Below, piece after piece: positions 43,461-51,733 of a stretch of DNA of 64,000 nt. Origin of the DNA: Paenarthrobacter nicotinovorans (GTDB lineage: Bacteria; Actinomycetota; Actinomycetes; Actinomycetales; Micrococcaceae); assembly GCF_007670255.1 (NCBI RefSeq), contig NZ_SZVS01000013.1, positions 62,001 through 126,000 on the forward strand, written 5' to 3'. How positions within the stretch are numbered: position 1 is the first letter of the stretch; each line of letters starts with the position of its first letter. The position numbers and the translations under genes are program-made. The notes under the pieces are model-generated. The model worked only from the letters and a program-made list of their open reading frames with translations. It did no database searches and was not told the DNA's origin.

Positions 43461-44378
43461 TCAGTCATCCGGGAAGCTGGGAAGGACCATGATCTTCAGT
43501 GCCTCCGCTGCGACCTCGACCAGGAGTGGGGTGGTGCCCGCCAGTTCACCGTCCAGTTCGACTGGAACTGGCCGCTCGGTTTCGATCCTGAGCCGATTGA
43601 TGAGGAGAAAGCCGGTCGCCGGACGGTGGAAGCCGAGGACAAAGAGACCCAGTTCCACCAGGAAACCTGCCCGGCGTCTGCCGCCGAGCCCGAAGACGGC
43701 CAGCAGGCGGTCATCGATGCCTGCCCCGCGGATCGGGCTTCCTCCGTGGAAGCCGCCGTTTGCGATGACCAGCTGGTGAGTGGTCAGTGGGGTGACGGCG
43801 GACTCGGAGTCGAGCCAGGCGCTGAAAGGCCTGTGCCTGGCCAGGATCCGCAGTCCGGTGACCATGTAAGCCAGACGACCCAGACATCGTTTCATCCCCG
43901 GTCCCGTCCCGCCCGCGACCAGGGCCGAGAGCCCGACGCCGGCGACGTTGGCAAAATACCGGCCGTTGGCCATGCCCAGGTCGACGTCGGCAACCTTTCC
44001 CGTCGTGATTACCTCCACTGCCGCCGTAAGGTCCAGGGGGATCCCCATGCTTCGGGCGAAGTTGTTGGTCGTGCCCAGAGGAAGGATTCCCAGAACGGTG
44101 TGCCGGTAGGCCAAAGCGGCCGCGCAGCGGCTGAGAGTCCCGTCGCCGCCGCCGACGATGAGCAGCGCTGGTTCCAGGGCCAGGGCCTGGGCGAGTACGG
44201 CGCCGAGCTGTCGTCCGTCGGACACTTCAAGGACCCTGTCGAAGGCCATGCCCCGGTCTTCCAGGAGCGACCGGGCGCGGTCTGCGAAGCGGCCGGCGCG
44301 CCGGGACGCCGTGTTGACCAGCAAGACCGCGCGCCTGTGCCTGCGGATGTGCTCTTCGAGTTGTTGCTTGGGCTGCAT
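43461..44378 (-). CDS. Diacylglycerol/lipid kinase (DagK/YegS-LCB5 family)
   Basis: 305 residues from the ATG at 44376-44378; the longer frame start is less likely. LLIVGGGDGTLSRCAAAL is the nucleotide-binding GGDGT motif; LGILPLGTTNNFARSMGI the next conserved loop; VPVELDGELAGTTPL the family C-terminal strand. It phosphorylates diacylglycerol or a related lipid, recycling it into phosphatidic acid. It converges on the PAP2 gene, giving a kinase-phosphatase pair. Confidence 0.92.
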   Translation of the reverse strand: MQPKQQLEEHIRRHRRAVLLVNTASRRAGRFADRARSLLEDRGMAFDRVLEVSDGRQLGAVLAQALALEPALLIVGGGDGTLSRCAAALAYRHTVLGILPLGTTNNFARSMGIPLDLTAAVEVITTGKVADVDLGMANGRYFANVAGVGLSALVAGGTGPGMKRCLGRLAYMVTGLRILARHRPFSAWLDSESAVTPLTTHQLVIANGGFHGGSPIRGAGIDDRLLAVFGLGGRRRAGFLVELGLFVLGFHRPATGFLLINRLRIETERPVPVELDGELAGTTPLLVEVAAEALKIMVLPSFPDD

Positions 44379-44508
44379 CCTTCGGTTGCCCTTTCTCTGC
44401 CCACACAGCCTGTCGGGAGGCACCACGTTCGGGCACCGTGCCAAGGTTGTTCTCCGCACGGGATGCCCCTTTCGTACCGGAGGGGACTGCTACGATAAGA
44501 CCCTGAAC

Positions 44509-44524
44509 TGCTACGAATGTAACA
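44509..44524. promoter_or_regulatory. TGTTAC-N4-GTAACA palindrome 3, imperfect
   Basis: TGCTAC-GAAT-GTAACA, one mismatch in the left arm, followed by TTCC as palindrome 2 is followed by TTCA. It lies 76-91 bases upstream of the gene at 44600 and 131-146 upstream of the divergent lipid kinase. A direct repeat ACTGCTACGA (44486, 44507) includes the left arm. Confidence 0.5.
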
Positions 44525-44599
44525 TTCCAAGTGAGGTTGTCCGTGCAACACATCTTCATTGCCGCCGATGCCGGGCGAGGCGGAATCGAACTGTTCTCA

Positions 44600-45286
44600 A
44601 TGCTTGGCCTGGGATTACTTTTCATCCTCATCCTCGTGCTGGTCCTGTTTCTTGCCGTCTCGGTTTCTGTCTGGGTGGTCGTGCGCCGGGCAAGGCGGTC
44701 CGGTGCGGTGAAACGGGGCCAGGAAGGAATGGAAAAAGCACTTCAGGGAGGCCTGCTCAAGGTACGGGCCCGGGGCGCCCAAGGTGTGGGCCGCGAGCTT
44801 GCCCAAAAGCGCCTGCGGCTACGCGCAGCCCTGGATTCCACAACCCGTGCTGTCGAGCTGTTCCGTGACCAGCAACGCCCGGTCGGGGAAATCCCGGCCA
44901 TCATGGGCACTCTTACCCGGGCCGGGGCCGCGCTGGACAGCCAGCTGCGGCTCGCCGAGCGGGAGCCGGACGAAAGCTCCCGGCGGGCCGCGGCCGCGGC
45001 CTTCGAACCGCAACTGGCGCAGATCGAGCGTGCCGCCCGGGACGTCCGCAGCACCTTGACAGATGCAGCCATCGCACTGGGTACGGATGACCTGGACAAC
45101 GATGTCAGAGCCCGGCTTGCCACCGAGAGTCAGGTCCTGCAAGCCTGGACGCAGAGCTACTCCAGCTCCGGCCATTTCCCCGCCGAACCTCCGGCGGGGG
45201 TCACTTCGCAGTCAACGCGCACTGTCGTGTGCGGCCATGACTGGCCGCACACCGTTGCTGTCCGCGGCCACACCGATGGTTCGTAA
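44600..45286 (+). CDS. TM-anchored coiled-coil protein of unknown function
   Basis: 228 residues from the ATG at 44600; the frame is open further upstream but the hydrophobic anchor starts here. One N-terminal TM helix (about 3-27, LGLLFILILVLVLFLAVSVS) precedes a long Ala/Arg/Glu-rich helical region (about 40-185) with heptad-like spacing, and a variable tail. It resembles membrane partners of PspA-like proteins in layout only. It lies 80 bases before the PspA-like gene. Confidence 0.75.
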   Translation: MLGLGLLFILILVLVLFLAVSVSVWVVVRRARRSGAVKRGQEGMEKALQGGLLKVRARGAQGVGRELAQKRLRLRAALDSTTRAVELFRDQQRPVGEIPAIMGTLTRAGAALDSQLRLAEREPDESSRRAAAAAFEPQLAQIERAARDVRSTLTDAAIALGTDDLDNDVRARLATESQVLQAWTQSYSSSGHFPAEPPAGVTSQSTRTVVCGHDWPHTVAVRGHTDGS

Positions 45287-45366
45287 AAGGCGTGGTGGAT
45301 CCTGTGTCTACATGACAGCCCGGTCCGCCGCCGTCTTTGCTGCCTGCATCCGCTGCGGGGGAAGCC

Positions 45367-46104
45367 ATGAAGATCCGTAAACGAATGGCCGTGTTCCTGC
45401 GGTCCGGTACCGCCGGCACACCGGACCAGGCCGGGAACCTGCGCGAGACCCTTGAAGCCTTGTACGCGCGGCAGCAGGACACGCTCCGGCAGTTACGCCG
45501 CGGCCTTGCCGATATCGTCGCCGCGCGCACCAGGGTCAACCTCCGGGCACAGCGGGCGTCCGCCCTCATGCACCACCTGCAAGAGGAAGCCCAACAGGCA
45601 ATCGCAGCAGGGCAGGACGCACTGGCCCGGGAGGCGCTGTGCCGCCGGGCCGTCCTGCGCCGGAGCTTGACCGATCTGGGGCGCCAGGATGAAGCCTTGC
45701 GGGACCAGGAGGACGCACTGGCCCGCTCCCTTCAGACCCTGCAGTCACAAGTGGACGGGATCCGGGTCAGGAAGGAGTACCTCGACGCCACCCGCAGGGC
45801 AGCCGATGCCCGGACGGTCGCCGCCCGGTCACTGTCCGGCTTTGACGGAGACCTTGCCGAACTCGACCGGTTGCTCGGTCAGGCCGAGCGCGAGTGCGCC
45901 GCGCTGCAGGCTAGGGCCGCAGGGTTTGAAGAGCTTCTCGCCTCTTCTCCTGCAGCGGCCGCAGGAAGAGGTGGGAGCAACGCTGACATGGAGTTCGACC
46001 GGCTCCGGATTGATAATGAAATCGAACAGGAATTGGCAGCCCTGCACGCTTCACCCGAGCCCGGTCCACCGCCGCGAGCCTTTCCCTTCGGAGGGCAGCC
46101 ATGA
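45367..46104 (+). CDS. PspA/IM30-like coiled-coil membrane-stress protein
   Basis: 245 residues from the ATG at 45367. Nearly all helix: ETLEALYARQQDTLRQLRRG, then LMHHLQEEAQQAIAAGQDAL and a LAREALCRRAVLRRSL segment typical of PspA, then a long coil to about 205. The C-terminal residues IDNEIEQELAALHAS match the end of PspA proteins. ESCRT-III-like PspA proteins coat stressed membranes. Context with lipid and cell-wall enzymes supports envelope defence. Confidence 0.78.
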   Translation: MKIRKRMAVFLRSGTAGTPDQAGNLRETLEALYARQQDTLRQLRRGLADIVAARTRVNLRAQRASALMHHLQEEAQQAIAAGQDALAREALCRRAVLRRSLTDLGRQDEALRDQEDALARSLQTLQSQVDGIRVRKEYLDATRRAADARTVAARSLSGFDGDLAELDRLLGQAERECAALQARAAGFEELLASSPAAAAGRGGSNADMEFDRLRIDNEIEQELAALHASPEPGPPPRAFPFGGQP

Positions 46105-46264
46105 TCTTTGCCGCCATCACGGGGCGGCGGAGCTGCCCTGCGCCGGGACCTGACGGGTTTGGCCACGGACGCGTACCGGCGGGCGTTGACAGCGGCCGTG
46201 GTCGCGTTCGGAAACACCATTCTTATTCCACTGCCAAGTCCAGTGCCCGTCAATCGTGGGAGTC

Positions 46265-47773
46265 ATGTTGATCAGCCGCCACGGACCCGATCCGGACCCG
46301 CACCGCTCCTATCCGGGCCAAGGCACCCTGGTTGAGAGCAGCCGCCGTGCCCGTCATCGGCTGCGCTGGCTTAAGATCACCGGCAGCGCAGCCGCTGTGC
46401 TGCTGCTGGGTGTTCTCGCTTTCGGCGGGTACTGGATGTGGCGGCTGCAGACCAATATCACCACCTCCGCCCTGGGCGCCGGCGGCCTGCGCTCCGATGG
46501 CCCCGTCGATGACCGCAAGGACCGCCTCCAGGTCCTGGTCCTGGGCAGTGATACCAGGACCGGGAAGAACGGCCAATACGGCACCGTGGACCAGTCCTCC
46601 GGCTACGGGCAATCGGATGTGATGATGCTGTTGGACATCTCGGCCGACAACACCCACGTCAACGTTGTCAGTTTCCCCCGGGACCTCCTGGTCGACGTCC
46701 CGGCCTGCACCGACGCCAAGACCGGCCGGCACTACGCGCCCCGCCCTGGGGCAATGATCAACAGCGCCATGGCCGAAGCCGGGATCGGCTGCGCCGTGGA
46801 TACTGTCAACAAACTCACGGGCCTGGAAGTCGACCACTTCATGATGGCTGACTTCAACGCGGTGAAGGAACTCTCCAATGCCGTAGGGGGCGTTGAGGTG
46901 TGCGTCAGCTCCGCCGTCTTCGACCCCGACTCCGGGTTACGTCTGCCCGAAGGTACCTCTCAGGTCCAGGGAGACCAGGCGCTGGCGTTTCTGCGCACCC
47001 GCCATGCATTTGCGGACGGCGGAGACCTTGGCCGGATCAAAGCACAACAGGCGTTCCTTGGTTCCCTGACCCGCAAACTCAAGGCCGAAGGGACCCTGGG
47101 CGACCCGCAAAAGATGCTGGGCATCGCCGATACCGTGACAAAGAACCTGACCGTCGATGAAGGTCTCGCGTCCGCACCGGCGCTGTTGACCATCGCCGAC
47201 AGGCTCAAGAACATCGATCCGGCCAAGGTCAACTTCATCACCGTACCCAATACCCCCGCGGCACCGGATCCCAACAGGCTGACTTTGAGCGAACCGGCCG
47301 CGGGTAATTTTTTTGCCGCCCTCAAGCAAAACCCCGATCTGAGCCAGGCTGCGGCAGCCTCTGACCCCGCACCTGTCCCGGCCACGGAATCACCGGCAAC
47401 CGGGTACGACAAGGCCCTCCAGCCGATCACTGTCGCCAATGGAACAGGGGTAACAGGCAGGAGCCAGGACATCGCGGCGCTGCTGTCCGCCAAGGGCTTC
47501 ACGAACCTGGCCCGCATACCGGCCCAGCCGCGGGCAGAGACCATGGTCTACTTTGGGCCGGGCTTTGCTGATGTTGCTGCTGACCTGGCCACAATGTTCG
47601 CCCTCCCGGCCTCAAACATGCAGGAACTTGCTCCCGTCCACGGCGTGCAGATCTACGCGGGCGGAGACTTCGCCGCTGGGAACCGGCCTGTGGTCCCGGC
47701 CCCCCGGCCCGGCGATGTCGTTGCCCAGACCGCGAACGATCAGAGCTGCCAGAGCGCGAACCCGCTCGGATAG
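46265..47773 (+). CDS. LytR-CpsA-Psr (LCP) ligase with LytR_C domain
   Basis: 502 residues from the ATG at 46265 (a GTG 9 bases upstream is also possible). Basic cytoplasmic end, one TM helix (about 38-58), then an LCP domain: VLVLGSDTRTGKN, GQSDVMMLLDIS and VVSFPRDLLVDVP carry the pyrophosphate- and Mg-binding Asp/Arg residues; ALAFLRTRHAFADGGDLGR is the second Arg cluster. A LytR_C domain follows (about 380-480). It attaches polymers from undecaprenyl-PP carriers to peptidoglycan. A truncated relative lies at 61898-62185. Confidence 0.92.
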   Translation: MLISRHGPDPDPHRSYPGQGTLVESSRRARHRLRWLKITGSAAAVLLLGVLAFGGYWMWRLQTNITTSALGAGGLRSDGPVDDRKDRLQVLVLGSDTRTGKNGQYGTVDQSSGYGQSDVMMLLDISADNTHVNVVSFPRDLLVDVPACTDAKTGRHYAPRPGAMINSAMAEAGIGCAVDTVNKLTGLEVDHFMMADFNAVKELSNAVGGVEVCVSSAVFDPDSGLRLPEGTSQVQGDQALAFLRTRHAFADGGDLGRIKAQQAFLGSLTRKLKAEGTLGDPQKMLGIADTVTKNLTVDEGLASAPALLTIADRLKNIDPAKVNFITVPNTPAAPDPNRLTLSEPAAGNFFAALKQNPDLSQAAAASDPAPVPATESPATGYDKALQPITVANGTGVTGRSQDIAALLSAKGFTNLARIPAQPRAETMVYFGPGFADVAADLATMFALPASNMQELAPVHGVQIYAGGDFAAGNRPVVPAPRPGDVVAQTANDQSCQSANPLG

Positions 47774-47850
47774 CTACTCCCATGCACCGCAGCAGCGGCT
47801 GTGACCGGGAAGGAAGTCCAGGGTCCCCGCGATGAAAGGAGAGCCCTCAG

Positions 47851-50595
47851 GTGCCGAGACTGTTTCCCATGACCGGGTCCCGCCGTGGCCTGCACCCCCG
47901 ACAGTGGTCCGCGCTACTGGCCCGTGCGCCGGTGACGCTGGGCTTTGTCGCCGTTTTCTGGGGGGCGGGGGCACTGTCGTCCAGCCTCGTCTCCGGGCCC
48001 GAGGGGTCGCTGCGTTCCCATGTGGCAGCAACTGCCCATTCAATCCCCGGCCAGTGGTGGACGTTGCTTGCATCGGCGTTCTGGGCGGGGAACCTGGCGG
48101 GATATGTTCTGGCAACCATTGTGGTGCTCGCCGTCGGCGTCCCCCTTGAACGCCGGATGGGAAGCCTGAGATTTGGCGCTTCCGCACTGGGTGTCCAGGT
48201 TTTGGGTGTCGGAGCGGCCGTTGGTTTTGTGGCTGCTGCCCGGGCCGTGATGGGCGGCTGGACGCGGGAAATGGGCGGGCATCATTTCCTGGGTCCCAGC
48301 GCGTTCATTGCCGGTACCGCCATCGCGGCGACCACGGCGATGCCGACCCTTTGGCGACGCCGGATCCGTTTGGTGGTTTTCGCGTTGTTGCTGCTTTTGG
48401 CCCTCTATGGTGGGGGTTTCGCCGATCTGGTCCGGCTCGCCGCGGCCGGTGCGGGCGCACTTCTGGGACCGGTCATGCTTCGCCGGCGGACGCACTTCGG
48501 ACGCCCCGTCACCTCCCGGCACGAAGGCCGGGTCCTGATCGCGCTCCTCGTAGCGGTGACCGCCATCGGACCGGTCGTGGCCGGTCTGGTCCCGCACGCG
48601 GCCGGACCGTTGTCTGTCCTGCGGCTCCTGTTCACCAATATCCAGCCCGTGGATCCACTGGAGCTCCAGAGCCTCTGCAGTGACCCGGCCCAGGCCAAGC
48701 ACTGCGCGGCGGCCCAGCTGCAACTGCGCGCCGGAGCCGGCGGGATCTTCATGGCGATCCTTCCCTCCTTCCTGCTGCTGCTGCTCGCAGATGGTCTGAG
48801 GCGCGGCCGGCGCTTCGCCTGGGCCGCCGCGGTGCTGATCCAGCTCAGCCTCTCCGTGCTGGCCGGGATCACCATCAATGGAGTCCTGCAGCCGGCAGCG
48901 CCGGACACCCGGGCCGCTGAAGGGATCAGCACTATCGGAACAGCCGGGTCCGCGTACCCGCTCCCCTGGCTGCTGCCACTGCTGCTGCCCGCCGCGCTGA
49001 CCCTCGTGTTGCTGATGACCCGCAAGCTCTTCCCGGTCGCCGCCCCGGCGGGCACCTATCGATCCCTCGGCCTCCGTCTTGCTGGAACGGCAGTTGCCCT
49101 GGGTGTGGTGTACGTGGGCGCCGGGCTGGCCCTGGCCCAGGATTTCTCCCCCGTTCCGGGTCCGGCTGAGCTGCTCACAGATGTTCCGGACAGGTTTCTT
49201 CCCCTGGCGTACACGCTGGACGTACCTCCGGCGTTCTTTCCCCAAGGCATGGCCGCGGTGCTGCTGTACGAGGGTGTCGGGGTCATCTTCTGGGCCGCGT
49301 CGGGTGTGCTTGTCCTCAAATCGTTCCTGCGCCCTGCTGCCGTCCATCACCGGGGGGCCGAAGGTGCCCGCTCGATCCTCATCAAACAAGGAGGCGGCTC
49401 CCTGTCCTGGATGACGACGTGGACCGGGAACACCTATTGGTTCTCCGCCACCGGCGAGAGTTTCATCGCCTACCGCGTCATCTCAGGGATCGCGCTGACA
49501 CTCGGCGGTCCGGTGGGGCCGGAAAGCGGGAAGGGAACAGCGCTATCGGAGTTTGCCCGGTTTTGCCGCGAGCACGGATGGACCCCGTGCTTCTACTCGG
49601 TGGACCAGGAGCTGCGGGACCATGCGGCTTCGCTCGGGTGGGCCTCGGTGCAGGTTGCCCAGGAGACGGTGCTGTCCCTGGATTCAGTGTCATTCAAGGG
49701 AAAAAAGTTTCAGGACATCCGCACCGCGATGAACAACGCGGCAAAAGTGGGCATCCGCGCCGAATGGATCACCTACACCACAGCACCGCTGCCCCTTCAG
49801 GCCCAGATCCAGGAGATCTCCGAAGAGTGGGTTGCAGATAAGAAAATACCGGAGATGGGCTTCACCCTGGGGGGCTTGGACGAGCTTAGGGACCCCGATG
49901 TCCGGTGCCTGCTCGCCGTTGACGATCATCACACAGTCCACGCCATAGCGTCATGGCTGCCTGTCTACCGCAACGGAGGCGTCGTTGGCTGGACGCTGGA
50001 CTTCATGCGCCGCCGCAGCAGCGGCTTCCGCCCCGCCATCGAGTTTCTGATAGCCTCCGCCATGCTCAGCCTCGAGAAGGAAGGCTATGAGTTCATCAGC
50101 CTTTCCGGGGCACCTCTGGCCAGGGCGCGCCCCGACGGGCCCCAGCCAACAACAGCAGCGCCGCCGGGCACCGGAGGCCTTGAACGGTTGCTTGACTGGT
50201 TGGGGGCAACTCTGGAACCCATCTATGGGTTCAGGTCCCTGCTGGCCTTCAAAGCGAAATTCCGGCCCCGTTATGAGCCGCTCTATATGCTCTATCCCGA
50301 CGCGGCCGCGCTGCCCGCCATCGGCAACGCCGTCACCCGCGCCTATCTGCCGGCGATCAGCCTCGGAGAAAGCCTGGCGCTGGTGCGCCGCATACTGCTG
50401 CGCGGCAAGACCGCTGCGTCTGGCCGGGTGGACACCGCATCGCACCCATGCGGGGACCGTGCGCCCCGGGACAGCGGAGGCGGCCGGCAAAACAGGGGCC
50501 AGCAGCTGTCACCGCCGGAGCAAAGCAGTGGAACAGCCCCGGCACCGCAACAGGAGGAAAGATCTGCTCACCACACTTCCAGGGCGCCTGAGTGA
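47851..50595 (+). CDS. mprF: MprF-like aminoacyl-phosphatidylglycerol synthase with rhomboid-like N-terminus
   Basis: 914 residues from GTG 47851 (AAGGAG upstream). The first 200 residues look rhomboid-like (GQWWTLLASAFWAGNLAG, then PLERRMGSLRF, then LGPSAFIAG), with more TM helices to about 500. A DUF2156 double-GNAT synthase domain (about 510-830) has LGGPVGPESGKGTALSEFA, CREHGWTPCFYSVDQ and YEFISLSGAPLAR. It would charge phosphatidylglycerol with an amino acid from aminoacyl-tRNA, lowering surface charge. The C-terminal 80 residues are low-complexity, and the gene ends 36 bases before the inverted repeat, so the end may have been altered by it. Confidence 0.9.
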   Translation: MPRLFPMTGSRRGLHPRQWSALLARAPVTLGFVAVFWGAGALSSSLVSGPEGSLRSHVAATAHSIPGQWWTLLASAFWAGNLAGYVLATIVVLAVGVPLERRMGSLRFGASALGVQVLGVGAAVGFVAAARAVMGGWTREMGGHHFLGPSAFIAGTAIAATTAMPTLWRRRIRLVVFALLLLLALYGGGFADLVRLAAAGAGALLGPVMLRRRTHFGRPVTSRHEGRVLIALLVAVTAIGPVVAGLVPHAAGPLSVLRLLFTNIQPVDPLELQSLCSDPAQAKHCAAAQLQLRAGAGGIFMAILPSFLLLLLADGLRRGRRFAWAAAVLIQLSLSVLAGITINGVLQPAAPDTRAAEGISTIGTAGSAYPLPWLLPLLLPAALTLVLLMTRKLFPVAAPAGTYRSLGLRLAGTAVALGVVYVGAGLALAQDFSPVPGPAELLTDVPDRFLPLAYTLDVPPAFFPQGMAAVLLYEGVGVIFWAASGVLVLKSFLRPAAVHHRGAEGARSILIKQGGGSLSWMTTWTGNTYWFSATGESFIAYRVISGIALTLGGPVGPESGKGTALSEFARFCREHGWTPCFYSVDQELRDHAASLGWASVQVAQETVLSLDSVSFKGKKFQDIRTAMNNAAKVGIRAEWITYTTAPLPLQAQIQEISEEWVADKKIPEMGFTLGGLDELRDPDVRCLLAVDDHHTVHAIASWLPVYRNGGVVGWTLDFMRRRSSGFRPAIEFLIASAMLSLEKEGYEFISLSGAPLARARPDGPQPTTAAPPGTGGLERLLDWLGATLEPIYGFRSLLAFKAKFRPRYEPLYMLYPDAAALPAIGNAVTRAYLPAISLGESLALVRRILLRGKTAASGRVDTASHPCGDRAPRDSGGGRQNRGQQLSPPEQSSGTAPAPQQEERSAHHTSRAPE

Positions 50596-50631
50596 TGGGC
50601 TGAGGCTTTCCCGAAGTCCCCTTCCCACTCT

Positions 50632-50874
50632 GCCGGTGCCGACGCGGTGCGGGGCCAGATCTGCTCGCCGTTGCAGGACGGACAGCTCAGTGGACAGGAC
50701 AAGCAGGTGCTCTCGGGCCTGCTGCCCGCTGCCAGGTCCGCGGGCGTCCCGGCCCAGTTCCTCACTCCTCTCGAGGAAATTGCGAAGGCCGGCGACCAGG
50801 TTCCGGCCGCCTCGGTCACGGCCTTGCTCAAGGCATGCGGTCTCACACCGAGCCCGACACCGAGCAGTAAGTAG
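50632..50874 (+). pseudogene. 5'-truncated copy of the small lipoprotein gene
   Basis: Begins inside the coding sequence (AGADAVRGQICSPLQDGQ) and runs to the same end (PSPTPSSK, stop 50872-50874) as the intact copy at 54190-54543. The signal peptide and lipobox lie outside the repeat arm and are absent. Confidence 0.85.
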
Positions 50875-50934
50875 CAGACTGCGTCCGGTTGCTCCACACG
50901 CAGCGGCAGGGCCGCGGGCAAATTGCCGATGCGG

Positions 50935-50994
50935 CTGACCGGCCCCGGCCTGACCGGCCCCGGCCTGACCGGCCCCGGCCTGACCGGCCCCGGC
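50935..50994 (+). repeat. 15-bp tandem repeat, four copies
   Basis: CTGACCGGCCCCGGC four times in a row. The right arm of the inverted repeat has one copy (54115-54129). The difference of 45 bases accounts exactly for the unequal arm lengths. Confidence 0.95.
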
Positions 50995-51733
50995 CTGATC
51001 GGGTCCGGTGAAGCCGGATTCCTCGGCCGCCGCGCTCCGGGCGCGTTCGCGTTCCGTTGCCTCCGGTCAATCGGGATCGGGCGGGCACCGTGTTGCGGTC
51101 GCCGGGAGCGCACCGCAGCCGGTTGTACAAGGTTAGCCTTCTAATAAGCTGCCGCGGTGACCACTGCACCAGACCTTGCGCGGGGTCTCCCAGCTTCGTT
51201 GTAGATAGGATTTTTCGCCCTCCTGCAGCCTTCCCAGCAAACCGTAAGGTTCAGGTAGGCATAATGGACCGGAGCTTCGGTCAACCGCTATTTGATCGGA
51301 GCTTTGCCAACTGAGGGCGCCAGGTGCCGGAGTCGCGTACTGGGCGCTGGCCACGCGGATGAGGATGCCGCCGGTCGCTGGCGGACCCGCACGAGGAAGG
51401 CCCGCTCTGAGACCACGCGTCAGGCGGTGCCACGCCCAGCGGCGCCACACCAGAGCGCCGCACTGTACGGTCTCCGCGCGCGGAGAGGGTGTCACGTTAC
51501 CGATTTTCCTGACCGCTGGCAGTGTCGTTCGCGAGGAACTCCGAGGAACACATACCGCCGGGCCGACCTCACAGGTCGCCAATGAGTCGGGATTTCCGAA
51601 GCAAGGCTTCATAATAGGCTGAAGAAGGCCCGTGATGGAAGACGGTACAGTTCCACGGTGAACGGTACCGCGAAGTGCGCAGCTGTCCAAGTGCCAGACG
51701 CACTGAGGTTACCCCAGTCGGTCGGCGTGTCGT

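Larger units (their letters stand above)
50632..51342 (+). repeat. Left arm (711 bp) of a long inverted repeat
   Basis: Matches the reverse complement of 53767-54432 from GCCGGTGCCGAC to GTCGCGTACTG, with no mismatch seen in the stretches I compared apart from 45 extra bases. Those are three additional copies of the 15-bp unit at 50935. The arm carries a truncated lipoprotein gene; no transposase or recombinase frame lies in it. Confidence 0.92.

Noticed and set aside
48040-49389. 449-residue minus-strand frame within mprF
   Set aside because: Gln/Arg/Gly-rich antisense frame caused by high GC; the plus strand encodes clear TM and DUF2156 motifs.
51131-51150. Iron-box-like TTAGAAGGCTAACCTT in the inverted-repeat arm
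   Set aside because: Only one half matches the consensus, and no start codon of a supported gene follows within promoter distance.
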